DNA of 64,000 nt, from contig NZ_CP021106.3 in the NCBI RefSeq assembly GCF_000355765.4, positions 62,001 through 126,000 on the forward strand, given 5' to 3'. This document shows, in pieces, positions 43,759 to 52,539 of the stretch. This DNA is from Nitrosospira lacus (GTDB taxonomy: Bacteria > Pseudomonadota > Gammaproteobacteria > Burkholderiales > Nitrosomonadaceae). The notes beneath the pieces were generated by a model, which did not search any database, was not told where the DNA came from, and worked only from the letters and a program-made list of their open reading frames with translations. Position 1 is the first letter of the stretch, and every line of letters begins with the position of its first letter. Both the position numbers and the translations under genes were made by a program.

Positions 43759-44865
43759 ATGAAGCGTAGGGATTTTATCAAACTAGCAGGGGTCAGTGGG
43801 GTAAGCGCCGCATTATTTCCGATTCCGTCATCCGTATTCGGTCAGCAGGCTGTCCGGCCGCGATCGCGCAGCTACCGTCTGACCTATAAAGTCGACCTTC
43901 CCAGTGAAGGCAAAAAAGCGCGTCTATGGCTGCCGTTACCGGATACCAACGATACCGCCCATCAGTTTTCCCAGGGCAGTGTATGGAGCGGTAACGCGGA
44001 CATCGCCCGGTTTGACAACATACCAGGAACAACCTCCCCGATGTTTTATGCTGAGTGGCGGGGCACCGGTCCACGCAGCGTCGCGGTAAGCAGCGTTATA
44101 AAGACAACCGATCGCGTGGTCGATTTGAGCCGCTATGCGGAGCATGGTACCGCCAGCATCCCCGCGGAGGTGAAACGTTATTTGCAGCCGACCAGGCATA
44201 TTCCGCTGGATGGCATCGTGCGCAAGACCGCTTTATCCATCGTCAAGGGAGCCAATGCCCAAACGTCGCTGAAGAAAGCCCAGGCGGTATACGATTGGGT
44301 GGTGGAGAACTCCTATCGCGATCCGGCAACGCGGGGATGCGGGCGGGGTGATATCAAATCCATGCTGGAATCCGGCAATCTGGGTGGAAAATGCGCCGAC
44401 CTTAACGCCCTGTTTGTGGGTCTCACACGGGCCGCAGGCGTTCCCGCGAGGGATAATTACGGAATTCGCATCGATGAGTCTGCGGCGCATAAGACGCTCG
44501 GTCAATCAGGCGATGTCTCCACCGCCCAGCACTGCCGTCCTGAATTCTATCTTGCCGGTCTGGGGTGGGTGCCTGTGGACCCCGCTGATGTGCGCCAATT
44601 GGCGCTGGATGAAGATTTGCCCATTACTAATCCGCGCGTGGCCGCGCTGCGCGAGAAATTGTTTGGTGCATGGGAAATGAATTGGGTAGCGTTCAATCAT
44701 GCCAGGGATGTCACCCTGGCGAAAGATAGCATGTTGGGCGAACTCCCGTTTTTTATGTACCCCCAGGCTGAGGTCGCCGGTCATCTACAGGATAGCCTTG
44801 AGCCAGCGGAATTCGTTTACAAGATTGTTTCGTCGGAACTGGTCGGCACCGGCGTCAAATTCTAG
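43759..44865 (+). CDS. Tat-exported transglutaminase-like protein
   Basis: 368 aa. The N-terminus MKRRDFIKLAG is a twin-arginine signal, with an Ala-rich h-region ending FGQQA (about residue 31). The transglutaminase-like core has C212 in GGKCADLN, H258 in QHCRPEFY and D274 in VPVDPAD, a full Cys-His-Asp triad. An N-terminal beta domain (about 40-115) precedes it. Such proteins are thought to act as periplasmic peptidases or cross-linking enzymes. Tat export suggests that it folds in the cytoplasm. Ribosome site GGGGAAAG before ATG. Confidence 0.88.
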   Translation: MKRRDFIKLAGVSGVSAALFPIPSSVFGQQAVRPRSRSYRLTYKVDLPSEGKKARLWLPLPDTNDTAHQFSQGSVWSGNADIARFDNIPGTTSPMFYAEWRGTGPRSVAVSSVIKTTDRVVDLSRYAEHGTASIPAEVKRYLQPTRHIPLDGIVRKTALSIVKGANAQTSLKKAQAVYDWVVENSYRDPATRGCGRGDIKSMLESGNLGGKCADLNALFVGLTRAAGVPARDNYGIRIDESAAHKTLGQSGDVSTAQHCRPEFYLAGLGWVPVDPADVRQLALDEDLPITNPRVAALREKLFGAWEMNWVAFNHARDVTLAKDSMLGELPFFMYPQAEVAGHLQDSLEPAEFVYKIVSSELVGTGVKF

Positions 44866-44877
44866 CACTTGCCACAA

Positions 44878-45050
44878 CGCAGGATGGGTGGCGCGCAGCG
44901 CAATACATCATTTGGCTTTTATTCCATACCGCCGGCATTGTAAGCCGGTAAACCCTGGGAAAACAGCGCGTTAATGCGCGCCAGTGGCAGGAATATTGGT
45001 GGGGCGCCGTGGGGGTTTGATGGGTTACGCTGCGCGCCACCCATCCTGCG
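44878..45050. repeat. Element with perfect 23-bp inverted ends between convergent genes
   Basis: Arms 44878-44900 and 45028-45050 are exact inverted copies (core GGATGGGTGGCGCGCAGCG), continued imperfectly inward by about 10 bp. The 127-bp interior codes for nothing. It sits between the transglutaminase stop and the darP stop, where it may also act as a two-way transcription block. Repeats with a GGATGGGTGGCGCG end are common in proteobacterial genomes, from memory. Confidence 0.78.
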
Positions 45051-45091
45051 CACGCTGCAACGAGTATGGCACATGCAATACTGCCGTCCGC

Positions 45092-45667
45092 TCAGTGCCC
45101 CCATCCTTCATCTGCCGCCACATTGTCTGTATCGACTTTCCCGGATTCTTCCGGAATGATCTTCTGCAATTCTTGAAATAACGCACGAAAGCTCCTGGGC
45201 GGCTTGTTCGCGAGTTTCTCCTTAGGAGCGTTGCGCGCGAGCGCGCGCAAATGCTGCAAGTCAGCGTGAGGATAGTTTCGCGCAAGTTCTGCGAAGGCCT
45301 GCTCATCCGCAAGCAGGCGGTCGCGCCAGCGTTCCAGCAGGTGAAGCCGTACGGTATGTTGCACGGTTGCGCCGTTCCATACATTAAACTTTTCCAGAAT
45401 AGGTACCGCATCAACGTCGCGCATCAATTTGCCGATATATTGCATCTGCCGGCGGCGGGCTTCATGCTTATGTATCCGTCTGGCTTCGAGTATGGCGTCT
45501 GTGAGCGCTTCCGGCAAAGCCAACTCGGTCAGTCGCTTGACATCGAGCAGCACCAATTGTTCGCCAATGTCCTGCAGGGCATGCATTTCTTGCTTGCGGC
45601 GGGTCTTGCTGGGCAAGAGATCGGGCTCTGAATTCTGCCCAAAATCGTTGATCGGCTTTTTTTGCAT
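45092..45667 (-). CDS. darP: Ribosome biogenesis factor DarP (YjgA, DUF615)
   Basis: 191 aa, highly charged. SKTRRKQEMHALQDIGEQLV and the ARRRQMQYIGKLMRD block are hallmarks of YjgA, which binds late 50S precursors in E. coli. The gene is divergent from pmbA, the usual proteobacterial arrangement. A family I MITE-like repeat begins only 12 bp upstream of the ATG, so the native leader and promoter have been displaced; no clear ribosome site remains. Confidence 0.94.
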   Translation of the reverse strand: MQKKPINDFGQNSEPDLLPSKTRRKQEMHALQDIGEQLVLLDVKRLTELALPEALTDAILEARRIHKHEARRRQMQYIGKLMRDVDAVPILEKFNVWNGATVQHTVRLHLLERWRDRLLADEQAFAELARNYPHADLQHLRALARNAPKEKLANKPPRSFRALFQELQKIIPEESGKVDTDNVAADEGWGH

Positions 45668-45678
45668 GGCGGCTTGTT

Positions 45679-45949
45679 AGGAATCTCTGAATAAGTCCCA
45701 CGTGGGCACGACGACGGCTTTGCGGGATGGAATGCGCGAAAGGCGAAGACGTGAATGGTGCTCCCCTTCGCTAGGAGCCTGACAAAGCGGGCCGCCCGCA
45801 AAGCCCCGTCCCCTTCGGTTGCTGGTAAAATCGGGCGCTCACTGCGTTACACTCCTTGGCATCGTAGACTACGACCTGCGTCGTGCGCCTTGTGATCATC
45901 CCAATTTTACCAGCAATGCGCTCCACGGCGGACTTATTCAGAGGTTCCT
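45679..45949. mobile_element. MITE-like repeat, family I, copy 2
   Basis: 271 bp with ends AGGAATCTCTGAATAAGTCC and, inverted, AGGAACCTCTGAATAAGTCC (one mismatch in 20). Its right part, read on the minus strand, aligns with copy 1 at 1141-1320; the left roughly 90 bp are extra. No coding capacity. It lies 12 bp from the darP start. Confidence 0.8.
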
Positions 45950-45992
45950 CAATGGCAATCAGAAACTGCTATCATAGCGCATTCAACACATT

Positions 45993-46216
45993 ATCCTGAA
46001 TCCGGCAGTTGGACAGGGCGGAGTGGATGGTTTCTGGGGCGCGGAGCAAGGCGCCACGACGCGGAATAGTCTTTCCATTCCAATGAGTTGCAACGTAGCC
46101 ATGAAAAATCATCCAACCCGCTCTGTAGCGAATCATCAAAGATCAAAGGTAAAGGAAGTCTTTGTGGATCATAGCGCCAAACTGAAAAATGAGCGGTCAA
46201 CTGCTGGATTTAGGAT
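45993..46216. mobile_element. MITE-like repeat, family II, copy A
   Basis: About 224 bp with ends ATCCTGAATCCGGCAGTTGA and the inverted ATCCTAAATCCAGCAGTTGA. The whole unit aligns with copy B at 55184-55412 (shared blocks around CATTCCAA, AGTTGCAACG and AACTGAAAAATGAGCG-like ends). No target duplication is clear. It is only 43 bp from the family I element and about 90 bp upstream of pmbA. Confidence 0.78.
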
Positions 46217-46307
46217 GTTCTTATTTAATCGCGTCGAACTTGTCTTTTTGGCCAGAAAATGATGTGCCCTTCGATAGTCAATCCAATGTTACTTCCGTAA
46301 AGTCGCC

Positions 46308-47666
46308 ATGAACGAGAACACCAAGTCTTCGCCACATTTTTCCTATCCTTTTACCGTGCTCCAGAATATCGCGCGTGATGTGCTGGATCATGCCAGGAAG
46401 GCTGGCGCTACCGCCTGCGAAACCGATGTCTCGGATGGATTCGGCCAGAATGTCACGGTGCGCCGGGGTGAGGTGGAAACCATTGAATACAACCGGGATA
46501 AAGGGCTGTCGGTAACGGTATATATTGGCCAGAAGCGTGGTCATGCGAGTACTTCGGATTTCTCGCCCCAAGCGGTAAACGACACCGTGGCGGCGGCACT
46601 GTCCATCGCGGGGTACACCGCCGCCGATGATTGCGCGGGATTGGCCGATGCCGACTTATTGGCGCGGGAATTTCCCGATCTCGATTTGTACTTCCCATGG
46701 GAATTGCCAGTGGAGCAGGCAATACAGCTTGCCCAGGCCTGCGAAGCGGCCGCGTTCTCGGTTGACAAGCGTATCACCAACTCCGAGGGGGCAAGTGTTT
46801 CGCTGAATGAATCTCAGTTTGTTTATGCAAACAGTCTCGGTTTCATGGGCGGCTACCCTTCCTCTCGCCATAGCATCAGTTGTGCAGTAATCGCAAGCCA
46901 CGATGACACCATGCAGCGCGATTATTGGTACAGCACGGTGCGCGATGCCGTCGATCTGGAGCAGGCCGACAGTGTCGGCAGGAAAGCGGGAATGCGTAGT
47001 GTCGCGCGGCTGGGCGCAAGAAAAATTGCTACCTGTGAAGTACCGGTGCTGTTCGAGGCACCGATCGCCTCGAGCCTGATGGGACATTTTGTCAGCGCCG
47101 TGAGCGGTGGCAGCCTTTACCGGAAGTCGTCATTCCTGCTGGATAGCGTTGGCAAACAGGTATTCGCGCCGGATATACAGATCCGGGAATTGCCTCACCT
47201 GAAGAAAGGACTGGCGAGCGGGGTGTTCGATGATGAGGGGGTTGCCACCCGTGAACGCCAGTTGATAGAGAATGGCGTGGTACAAGGTTATTTTCTCAGC
47301 AGCTATTCCGCTCGTAAACTTGGGTTGCGCACTACGGGCAACGCCGGTGGCAATCACAACCTGATTCTGGATAACGGTGCCGCCCTTGAATTCTCCGCAT
47401 TGCTCAAGAAAATGGGCAGAGGGCTGCTGGTAACCGAATTGCTTGGCCATGGCGTGAACCCTGTTACTGGCGACTATTCGCGAGGAGCTGCCGGCTATTG
47501 GGTTGAAGGAGGGGAAATCTGTTATGCAGTCGAGGAAATCACGATTGCAGGTAACCTCAAGGACATGCTGCTCGGTATTTCCGCAGTGGGTAACGATGTA
47601 ATAGTACGTGGCTCAAAACAGTGCGGATCACTTCTGATAGATCGGATGACAGTGGCGGGCGGCTAA
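46308..47666 (+). CDS. pmbA: Metalloprotease PmbA/TldE
   Basis: 452 aa. TldD/TldE-family features: ATACETDVSDGFGQNVTVR near the N-terminus, VPVLFEAPIASSLMGHFVSA and the C-terminal VTGDYSRGAAGYWVEGGE. TldE is the non-zinc partner in the TldD/E heterodimer that processes microcin B17 and degrades CcdA. A tldD is not in this window. Divergent from darP; two MITE-like units occupy most of the intergenic space, so its promoter lies within about 90 bp or in the repeat. Confidence 0.94.
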   Translation: MNENTKSSPHFSYPFTVLQNIARDVLDHARKAGATACETDVSDGFGQNVTVRRGEVETIEYNRDKGLSVTVYIGQKRGHASTSDFSPQAVNDTVAAALSIAGYTAADDCAGLADADLLAREFPDLDLYFPWELPVEQAIQLAQACEAAAFSVDKRITNSEGASVSLNESQFVYANSLGFMGGYPSSRHSISCAVIASHDDTMQRDYWYSTVRDAVDLEQADSVGRKAGMRSVARLGARKIATCEVPVLFEAPIASSLMGHFVSAVSGGSLYRKSSFLLDSVGKQVFAPDIQIRELPHLKKGLASGVFDDEGVATRERQLIENGVVQGYFLSSYSARKLGLRTTGNAGGNHNLILDNGAALEFSALLKKMGRGLLVTELLGHGVNPVTGDYSRGAAGYWVEGGEICYAVEEITIAGNLKDMLLGISAVGNDVIVRGSKQCGSLLIDRMTVAGG

Positions 47667-47802
47667 AAGTCCCGGCACGGAATGGCGTGGTTTCCCCCCA
47701 ATTGATTTCCATGCGGATCGCCACCGTTATCTCATCCGGGTTCCCGCATTAATCCGGCAACCATCCACTATCAGCCTTCTCCCACTTCCGCACCCCCATC
47801 TC

Positions 47803-47821
47803 CGACTGCCGGATTCAGGAT
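47803..47821. repeat. Solo end resembling the family II repeat
   Basis: The 19 bp CCGACTGCCGGATTCAGGA is, inverted, 17 of 19 identical to the family II terminus (TCCTGAATCCGGCAGTTGG). It stops 1 bp before the ATG of the next gene, so its AGGA lies in ribosome-site position. Chance similarity cannot be excluded for so short a match. Confidence 0.45.
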
Positions 47822-47822
47822 A

Positions 47823-48863
47823 ATGAATCTACATTTATTCATACCTTCCCTTTTCTGGCCGGATGCGTCCCTGCCCGAGATTTACCGCGATTTATCATTG
47901 CCCGGGTTGGAAAATCTGCTGGCAAAAAGTTTGCGCATTGACGATAAATCGCACGAGGTCGAAGCGTGGCTTTGCTGCGCTTTTGGCGTGTCAAAGCAGC
48001 GGGATTGGCCGGTGGCCCCCATTACCCTGGAAACCGATGGTGCGGGAAGCGTAATAGCTGGAGACGATTACTGGGTTCGTGCCGATCCCGTGCATCTGCA
48101 CATAGAGCACGATCAAATCCTACTGGCTGACAGCCGTGTGTTTCGAATTTCGATGGAAGAAGCAGACCAGCTTACCCGTTTGCTTAACCGGCATTTTGAA
48201 GAAAATGGCCAGGAGATGGTATTTATGCCGCTGCGGCCTGATCGCTGGTATTTACGCGTGACGGCAATACCACCGGTGGAAACGCGTTTGCTCAGTGAGG
48301 TTGCCAATAAAGGACTGCGTGAATTATTGCCATTCGGCACGAACAATAAAATCTGGCGCGGCCTCTTCAACGAAATTCAGATGCTGCTGCATGAGCATCC
48401 GCTTAACCAGTCACGCGAGGCCCACGGCGAGCCAGCCATTAACGGCACCTGGTTCTGGGGCGGAGGAATCCTGCCGCAATCCATGACAAGTCGCTATACC
48501 CATGTATGGACCGATGAGGTTCTTGCCGCTTCCCTCGCATTGGCGTCCGGCGCTGACCAGCTATGGCTGCCGCCGGATGCGGCGACATGGCATCAATCCG
48601 CCGTGAGCGGCAATCATCTGGTCGTACTTGATTCCCTGCATGGAAAATCCCAGTATGCGGATGCCTATGGTTGGCGTGAGAGCTTAAAAGAATTGGAGCG
48701 TAACTGGTTCATGCCCTTATGGGCAATGTGCAGGCAAGGCAAATTCAATCAGCTAACGCTGACAAGTACCGGCAGCCGCAATACACAAAGTTTCACCCTT
48801 AAACGTGGTGATACGAGAAAATTCTGGCGTAGTACGAAATTACTTGCCGATTATGCTCGATGA
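47823..48863 (+). CDS. RpfE-type / phosphoglycerate-mutase-like regulatory protein
   Basis: 346 aa. I associate it with the betaproteobacterial family annotated as RpfE-type or cofactor-independent phosphoglycerate-mutase-like, on overall resemblance (start MNLHLFIPSLFWPDAS, INGTWFWGGG, VVLDSLHGKSQYADAYGWRE, and a closing basic RKFWRS). No phosphoglycerate-mutase active site is obvious and no signal peptide is present. Function is unknown; in Xanthomonas rpfE is linked to regulation of pathogenicity factors. A fragment of a family II repeat directly abuts the start codon. Confidence 0.6.
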   Translation: MNLHLFIPSLFWPDASLPEIYRDLSLPGLENLLAKSLRIDDKSHEVEAWLCCAFGVSKQRDWPVAPITLETDGAGSVIAGDDYWVRADPVHLHIEHDQILLADSRVFRISMEEADQLTRLLNRHFEENGQEMVFMPLRPDRWYLRVTAIPPVETRLLSEVANKGLRELLPFGTNNKIWRGLFNEIQMLLHEHPLNQSREAHGEPAINGTWFWGGGILPQSMTSRYTHVWTDEVLAASLALASGADQLWLPPDAATWHQSAVSGNHLVVLDSLHGKSQYADAYGWRESLKELERNWFMPLWAMCRQGKFNQLTLTSTGSRNTQSFTLKRGDTRKFWRSTKLLADYAR

Positions 48864-48879
48864 AACCTACAGGATCTAG

Positions 48880-49131
48880 GGCCTGTTAACACTTATTTTG
48901 CACCCGCGACGGCGACGGATTTCATCCAGGACGAGGCATGAGCCGCGCGGCGGAGCAGACCTCCGTAAGCGGCGAGTAACGAAGGGCTGGATGAAATCCG
49001 TCCCGTCCCTTTGGGTTGCGCACAAAAAAAGCGGATGCCGCGTTTGCCCATAGACCTACTATGGCCTGCGCTTCGCGCCTTGCCTCCGCGTTTTTGTAGT
49101 AACGCGGGCGCGAAATAAATGTTAACAGGCC
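48880..49131. mobile_element. MITE-like repeat, family III, with CTAG target duplication
   Basis: 252 bp. Ends GGCCTGTTAACACTTATTT and inverted GGCCTGTTAACATTTATTT (one mismatch). Direct CTAG copies flank it at 48876-48879 and 49132-49135, the 4-bp target type used by part of the IS5 family. The interior has long internal dyads (GGATTTCATCCAG with CTGGATGAAATCC) but no gene. Confidence 0.82.
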
Positions 49132-49135
49132 CTAG

Positions 49136-49448
49136 GTTGAATGATTCTCCTAGTATTCATAAAAATCCCCACCCCGCTGTATAAATGCTTTCCACAGTAT
49201 ATACTTTACGTAAATAGCTATTTTGGGCTATTTGGACTATCTTATTTGGATGAATAGTCATATTGTAGAAGCGATGAATGAAGGTATGATTAACAAGCAG
49301 ATTGTTACGAATTTTCCGGCCTCTGTAACAAATCTGTAATTAACATATTGTAATATTGGAAGTTTTGATAGAATTTCCCCAACTGAATGAAGTGGCCTTG
49401 AAGGGATTCTCGAGAAGAAAGGAGAATGACTCATGAAAGGAAGAAGTC
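49136..49448. other. AT-rich upstream region of luxR
   Basis: 313 bp, clearly AT-rich, between the family III repeat and luxR. TAACATATTGTAATATTGG-type tracts could hold the promoter. No CTG-N10-CAG dyad was found, so luxR is not obviously under its own lux box. No gene seen. Confidence 0.45.
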
Positions 49449-50183
49449 ATGACTGATTTAAGCCTGTTCGAATCGTTGCTAAATTGCAACACAGTGGAGG
49501 AATTGCATACCAATACGACGGCCATCATCGGCCAGATGGGTTTTGAGCATTTTCTTTACGGCGTGCAAGTGAATACTTCGCTTACCCGTCCTTATCGATT
49601 TATCCTCAGTTGTTATCCGGAAGCATGGCGCAAGCATTATGATGAAGAGGGTTATGCCGGTATCGATCCTACCGTGGCACATTGCGCCAGAACCACCATT
49701 CCCATTATCTGGAAAAACGAGGTTTTCAAGGGACGCAAGGAAGCCCGGGTAAGGAGCGAAGCAAAGGATTCCGGCCTGGTGAGCGGCGCCAGTTTCTCAG
49801 TACACGGCGGACGCGGGGAAGCCGCAATGCTGAGTCTTGCCACCTCACGGGAATCCCGCGAAGCACAGGATGACATTTTGGCGACGATGGGCCGTGCTCA
49901 ACTGTTAACCTGTTATCTGCATGAGGCGGTGCAGCGTATCGTGCTTAGCCAAGGTCCCCTGCCCCTGAAGCAAATCAGCCTGACAGAGCGGGAAAGGGAA
50001 TGTTTATTATGGGCGGCGGAAGGTAAAACGGGCTGGGAGATCGCCAACATCGTCAGTATTTCGGAGCGAACGGTGACTTTTCATCTCCAGAACGCAGCGC
50101 AGAAAATGGGGGTGGTCAACCGTCAGCAGGCAATCTCCCGCGCCCTCTCCATGGGGCTTATCGCGCCCTGCACTATTACGTGA
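49449..50183 (+). CDS. luxR: LuxR-family AHL-responsive transcription regulator
   Basis: 244 aa. The autoinducer domain retains W60, Y64, D73, P74 and W88 in the PEAWRKHYDEEGYAGIDP...IIW segment, and a Gly at about 121, i.e. the residues that line the AHL pocket in TraR/LuxR. The GerE/LuxR helix-turn-helix is LTERERECLLWAAEGKT...ISERTVTFHL. It is therefore a full AHL receptor rather than a solo lacking ligand residues. SD AAGGAAGAAG before ATG. luxI lies about 32 kb away; pairing of the two is likely because no other candidate is in the window, but not proven. Confidence 0.93.
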   Translation: MTDLSLFESLLNCNTVEELHTNTTAIIGQMGFEHFLYGVQVNTSLTRPYRFILSCYPEAWRKHYDEEGYAGIDPTVAHCARTTIPIIWKNEVFKGRKEARVRSEAKDSGLVSGASFSVHGGRGEAAMLSLATSRESREAQDDILATMGRAQLLTCYLHEAVQRIVLSQGPLPLKQISLTERERECLLWAAEGKTGWEIANIVSISERTVTFHLQNAAQKMGVVNRQQAISRALSMGLIAPCTIT

Positions 50184-50215
50184 AGCCGCGCTAGCCGCGA
50201 AGAAAAAGAAAGGCA

Positions 50216-51010
50216 TTACAGATCTGTTTCAAGTTCCGACGACTCCGTCCGGAGCTCCACCATTACGGGAGCATGATCGGAAGGCCGGTCAAGCTTGCGT
50301 GTTGCCTTATCTATGACACACGTGGTGCATAGTTTTGCAAGCGCATCACTCAGCAAAATATGGTCTATTCGCAAGCCCATATTACGGCGAAACGCCATCA
50401 TGCGGTAGTCCCACCATGTATAGGATTTTTCCGGCTGATCAAACAAACGAAAGCTGTCCAGAAGACCCAGGTTGAGTACTTCGCGAAACGCATCGCGCTC
50501 CGGCAGACTGAACAGCACCTGCCCTTCCCATAATTTGGGGTCATGCACATCGCAGTCTTCCGGCGCAATGTTGAAGTCACCCAGCAGCACCAGCTTCTGG
50601 TGTCTGCTTAACATGTCCCGTAGCCAGCCATTGAGCGCGGCCAGCCATTTCAACTTGTATTGATACTTTTCCGACTCGATGCTCTCCCCATTGGGAACAT
50701 AGATGCAAACGACCCGCATATCCCCGTAAATCGCCGACAGGATGCGTTTCTGAGGATCGTCGAATCCGGGGATGGCCGTAATAACTTCGGTGCCCGGTTG
50801 CTTGCTGAGCAAGGCGACGCCGTTATAAGTTTTTTGACCGGTATGGATTGTCTGATATCCCGCCGCAGCAATTGCCGCTATGGGGAAATTCTCGTCCTGC
50901 AGCTTGGTTTCCTGTAGACACAATACATCGGGTTGATTTGCCGCGAGCCAATCGAGTACCTGTGGAAGGCGTACTTTGAGGGAATTGACATTCCATGTGG
51001 CAATTTTCAT
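50216..51010 (-). CDS. xth: Exodeoxyribonuclease III
   Basis: 264 aa from the ATG at 51010 (MKIATWNVNSLKVR), where family homology starts; the frame is open 54 codons further without family resemblance. AP endonuclease landmarks: LCLQETKL (Glu), GDFNIAPED, WWDYRMMAFRRNMGLRIDHIL and the terminal SDHAPV His. Repairs abasic sites and 3' blocked ends. Tail to tail with luxR, 32 bp between stops. Confidence 0.95.
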   Translation of the reverse strand: MKIATWNVNSLKVRLPQVLDWLAANQPDVLCLQETKLQDENFPIAAIAAAGYQTIHTGQKTYNGVALLSKQPGTEVITAIPGFDDPQKRILSAIYGDMRVVCIYVPNGESIESEKYQYKLKWLAALNGWLRDMLSRHQKLVLLGDFNIAPEDCDVHDPKLWEGQVLFSLPERDAFREVLNLGLLDSFRLFDQPEKSYTWWDYRMMAFRRNMGLRIDHILLSDALAKLCTTCVIDKATRKLDRPSDHAPVMVELRTESSELETDL

Positions 51011-51693
51011 TGTCTGTATCTTCGCTGAATCCACACAGGTTGTTTCTTTAACTCGCTGACTGAGACTATCGCTAATGGCCATCAAGACCCTGTTCAAGAT
51101 ATTATTTCGCTTGGCTGGTAAGGAAATAACCTTTGTCAGTCCTGCAAGCAAAAAACCCAGGATGGGGACCATTCTCCCACAATTTCAAGAACTCCGGAAA
51201 TTGGGAGGGTTCGCTTTTGCGAAAACCCGGGAATCACACGCTCACTCATTCTGCCCAAAACATAACCCAAAAAATGGTCTGGTGATAACAACTTATACCC
51301 GAGGCGGGATTTTATATGCCGGATAACATATCCGGGAATGAATGGCGGTAAGCGGATTCGATCTTGTAGCGTCAGAAGCTCTTCATGCGCTATTTCTCCG
51401 CGGGCAAATTTCATGGCATCGTTACGTTTGAACAAGCCGAATAGATAGCCAGGGATCAATACTGAATAGTTACACATTTATGTTGTGCTATCATGGATGT
51501 GGACGTGTTGCAAAATGCGTCCTTCCTCTCACGGAGAGATTGGCGGATTCTGCACATCCCGCTGCCGCAATTAATCATTTGCGTCACCCTCCTGCCAGCA
51601 CCTGGAGACCCGATAACCGGCATGGGTGCCGATGTGAGTAAATGCTCTGTCGATACTTTGGACAATCTTCATCTAAATAAAGGCAAAGTTACA
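51011..51693. other. Intergenic region xth to folE, with a doubtful minus-strand frame
   Basis: 683 bp. A 113-codon minus-strand frame (51136-51477, MCNYSVLIPGYLFGLFK) and an 83-codon plus-strand frame overlap each other; neither matches a family I know nor has a good ribosome site. The stretch may be a decayed gene. The folE frame is open back to 51493, but that part lacks family resemblance. Confidence 0.4.
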
Positions 51694-52263
51694 ATGACCA
51701 CTCCACGCGATTCAGAATTTGGCGTAGCCGACTGGCAACGGCTGTTGCGCTCAATTGGCGAGGACCCTGAACGTCAGGGCCTGACCGACACACCGAACCG
51801 GGTTGCCCGCGCCTGGGCGCATTGGATGCGAGGTTATAAGCAAGACCCGGCAACGATTCTCAAGACATTCGCCGATGGGGGTGAATGCTACGATGAATTG
51901 ATTGTTGTCAGGCAGATACCGGTTTACTCGCATTGTGAGCACCATCTGGCGCCCTTCTTCGGCCATGCGACCGTTGGGTATCTTCCGAGCGGCCATATTG
52001 TCGGGCTATCGAAATTGACCCGGCTGGTCAACTGCTTTGCCGCACGGCTGCAGGTGCAGGAACGCCTGACGCAACAGATTGCGCAATCCCTGCTTGAGCA
52101 TCTGCAACCCAAGGCGGTCGGTGTGATAATCCGGTGTCGTCACATGTGCATGGAGTCGCGCGGGATCGCGGTTGTGGGGGAAGAAACAGTCACGTCCGCA
52201 ATGCTCGGCGATCTGAAGACGAACGCCGCTCAGCGAGCGGAGTTTCTGGCATTGGCAGAGTAG
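51694..52263 (+). CDS. folE: GTP cyclohydrolase I
   Basis: 189 aa from the ATG at 51694 (MTTPRDSEFGVADWQRLL). First enzyme of folate synthesis, GTP to dihydroneopterin triphosphate. Zinc ligands and active-site residues are in YSHCEHHLAPFFG (Cys and two His), IVGLSKLTRLV and IRCRHMCMESRG (second Cys). AAAGG precedes the ATG. The longer open frame upstream is not family-like. Stands alone. Confidence 0.93.
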   Translation: MTTPRDSEFGVADWQRLLRSIGEDPERQGLTDTPNRVARAWAHWMRGYKQDPATILKTFADGGECYDELIVVRQIPVYSHCEHHLAPFFGHATVGYLPSGHIVGLSKLTRLVNCFAARLQVQERLTQQIAQSLLEHLQPKAVGVIIRCRHMCMESRGIAVVGEETVTSAMLGDLKTNAAQRAEFLALAE

Positions 52264-52539
52264 AAAGCAGCCTCCGGAACTACCTCAAAACCACACGTCA
52301 AGCCTCAGTCCGACATTTTTACCTGACATTCCTCTGCAATAATATATAAGTAAACTTGCGTATATATTCTGGCTTATGTTCAGCATTTGGATTCAAGATG
52401 CAAAATTAACGCTTGGTTTGCCATAATATCAAAGTCATACAAAGTCATATCTTGTCAACCATAATTCTTCTGGTTCGTTTTTACTATCAAGTGAAATGGA
52501 GGAAATTAAATTAGCAATACTATTGAGGAGCAGAAGTTT

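Noticed and set aside
51011-51172. 54-codon N-terminal extension of xth
   Set aside because: ExoIII homology starts exactly at MKIATWNVNS; the extension is not family-like.
51493-51693. 67-codon N-terminal extension of folE
   Set aside because: Standard FolE length and an AAAGG ribosome site support the ATG at 51694.
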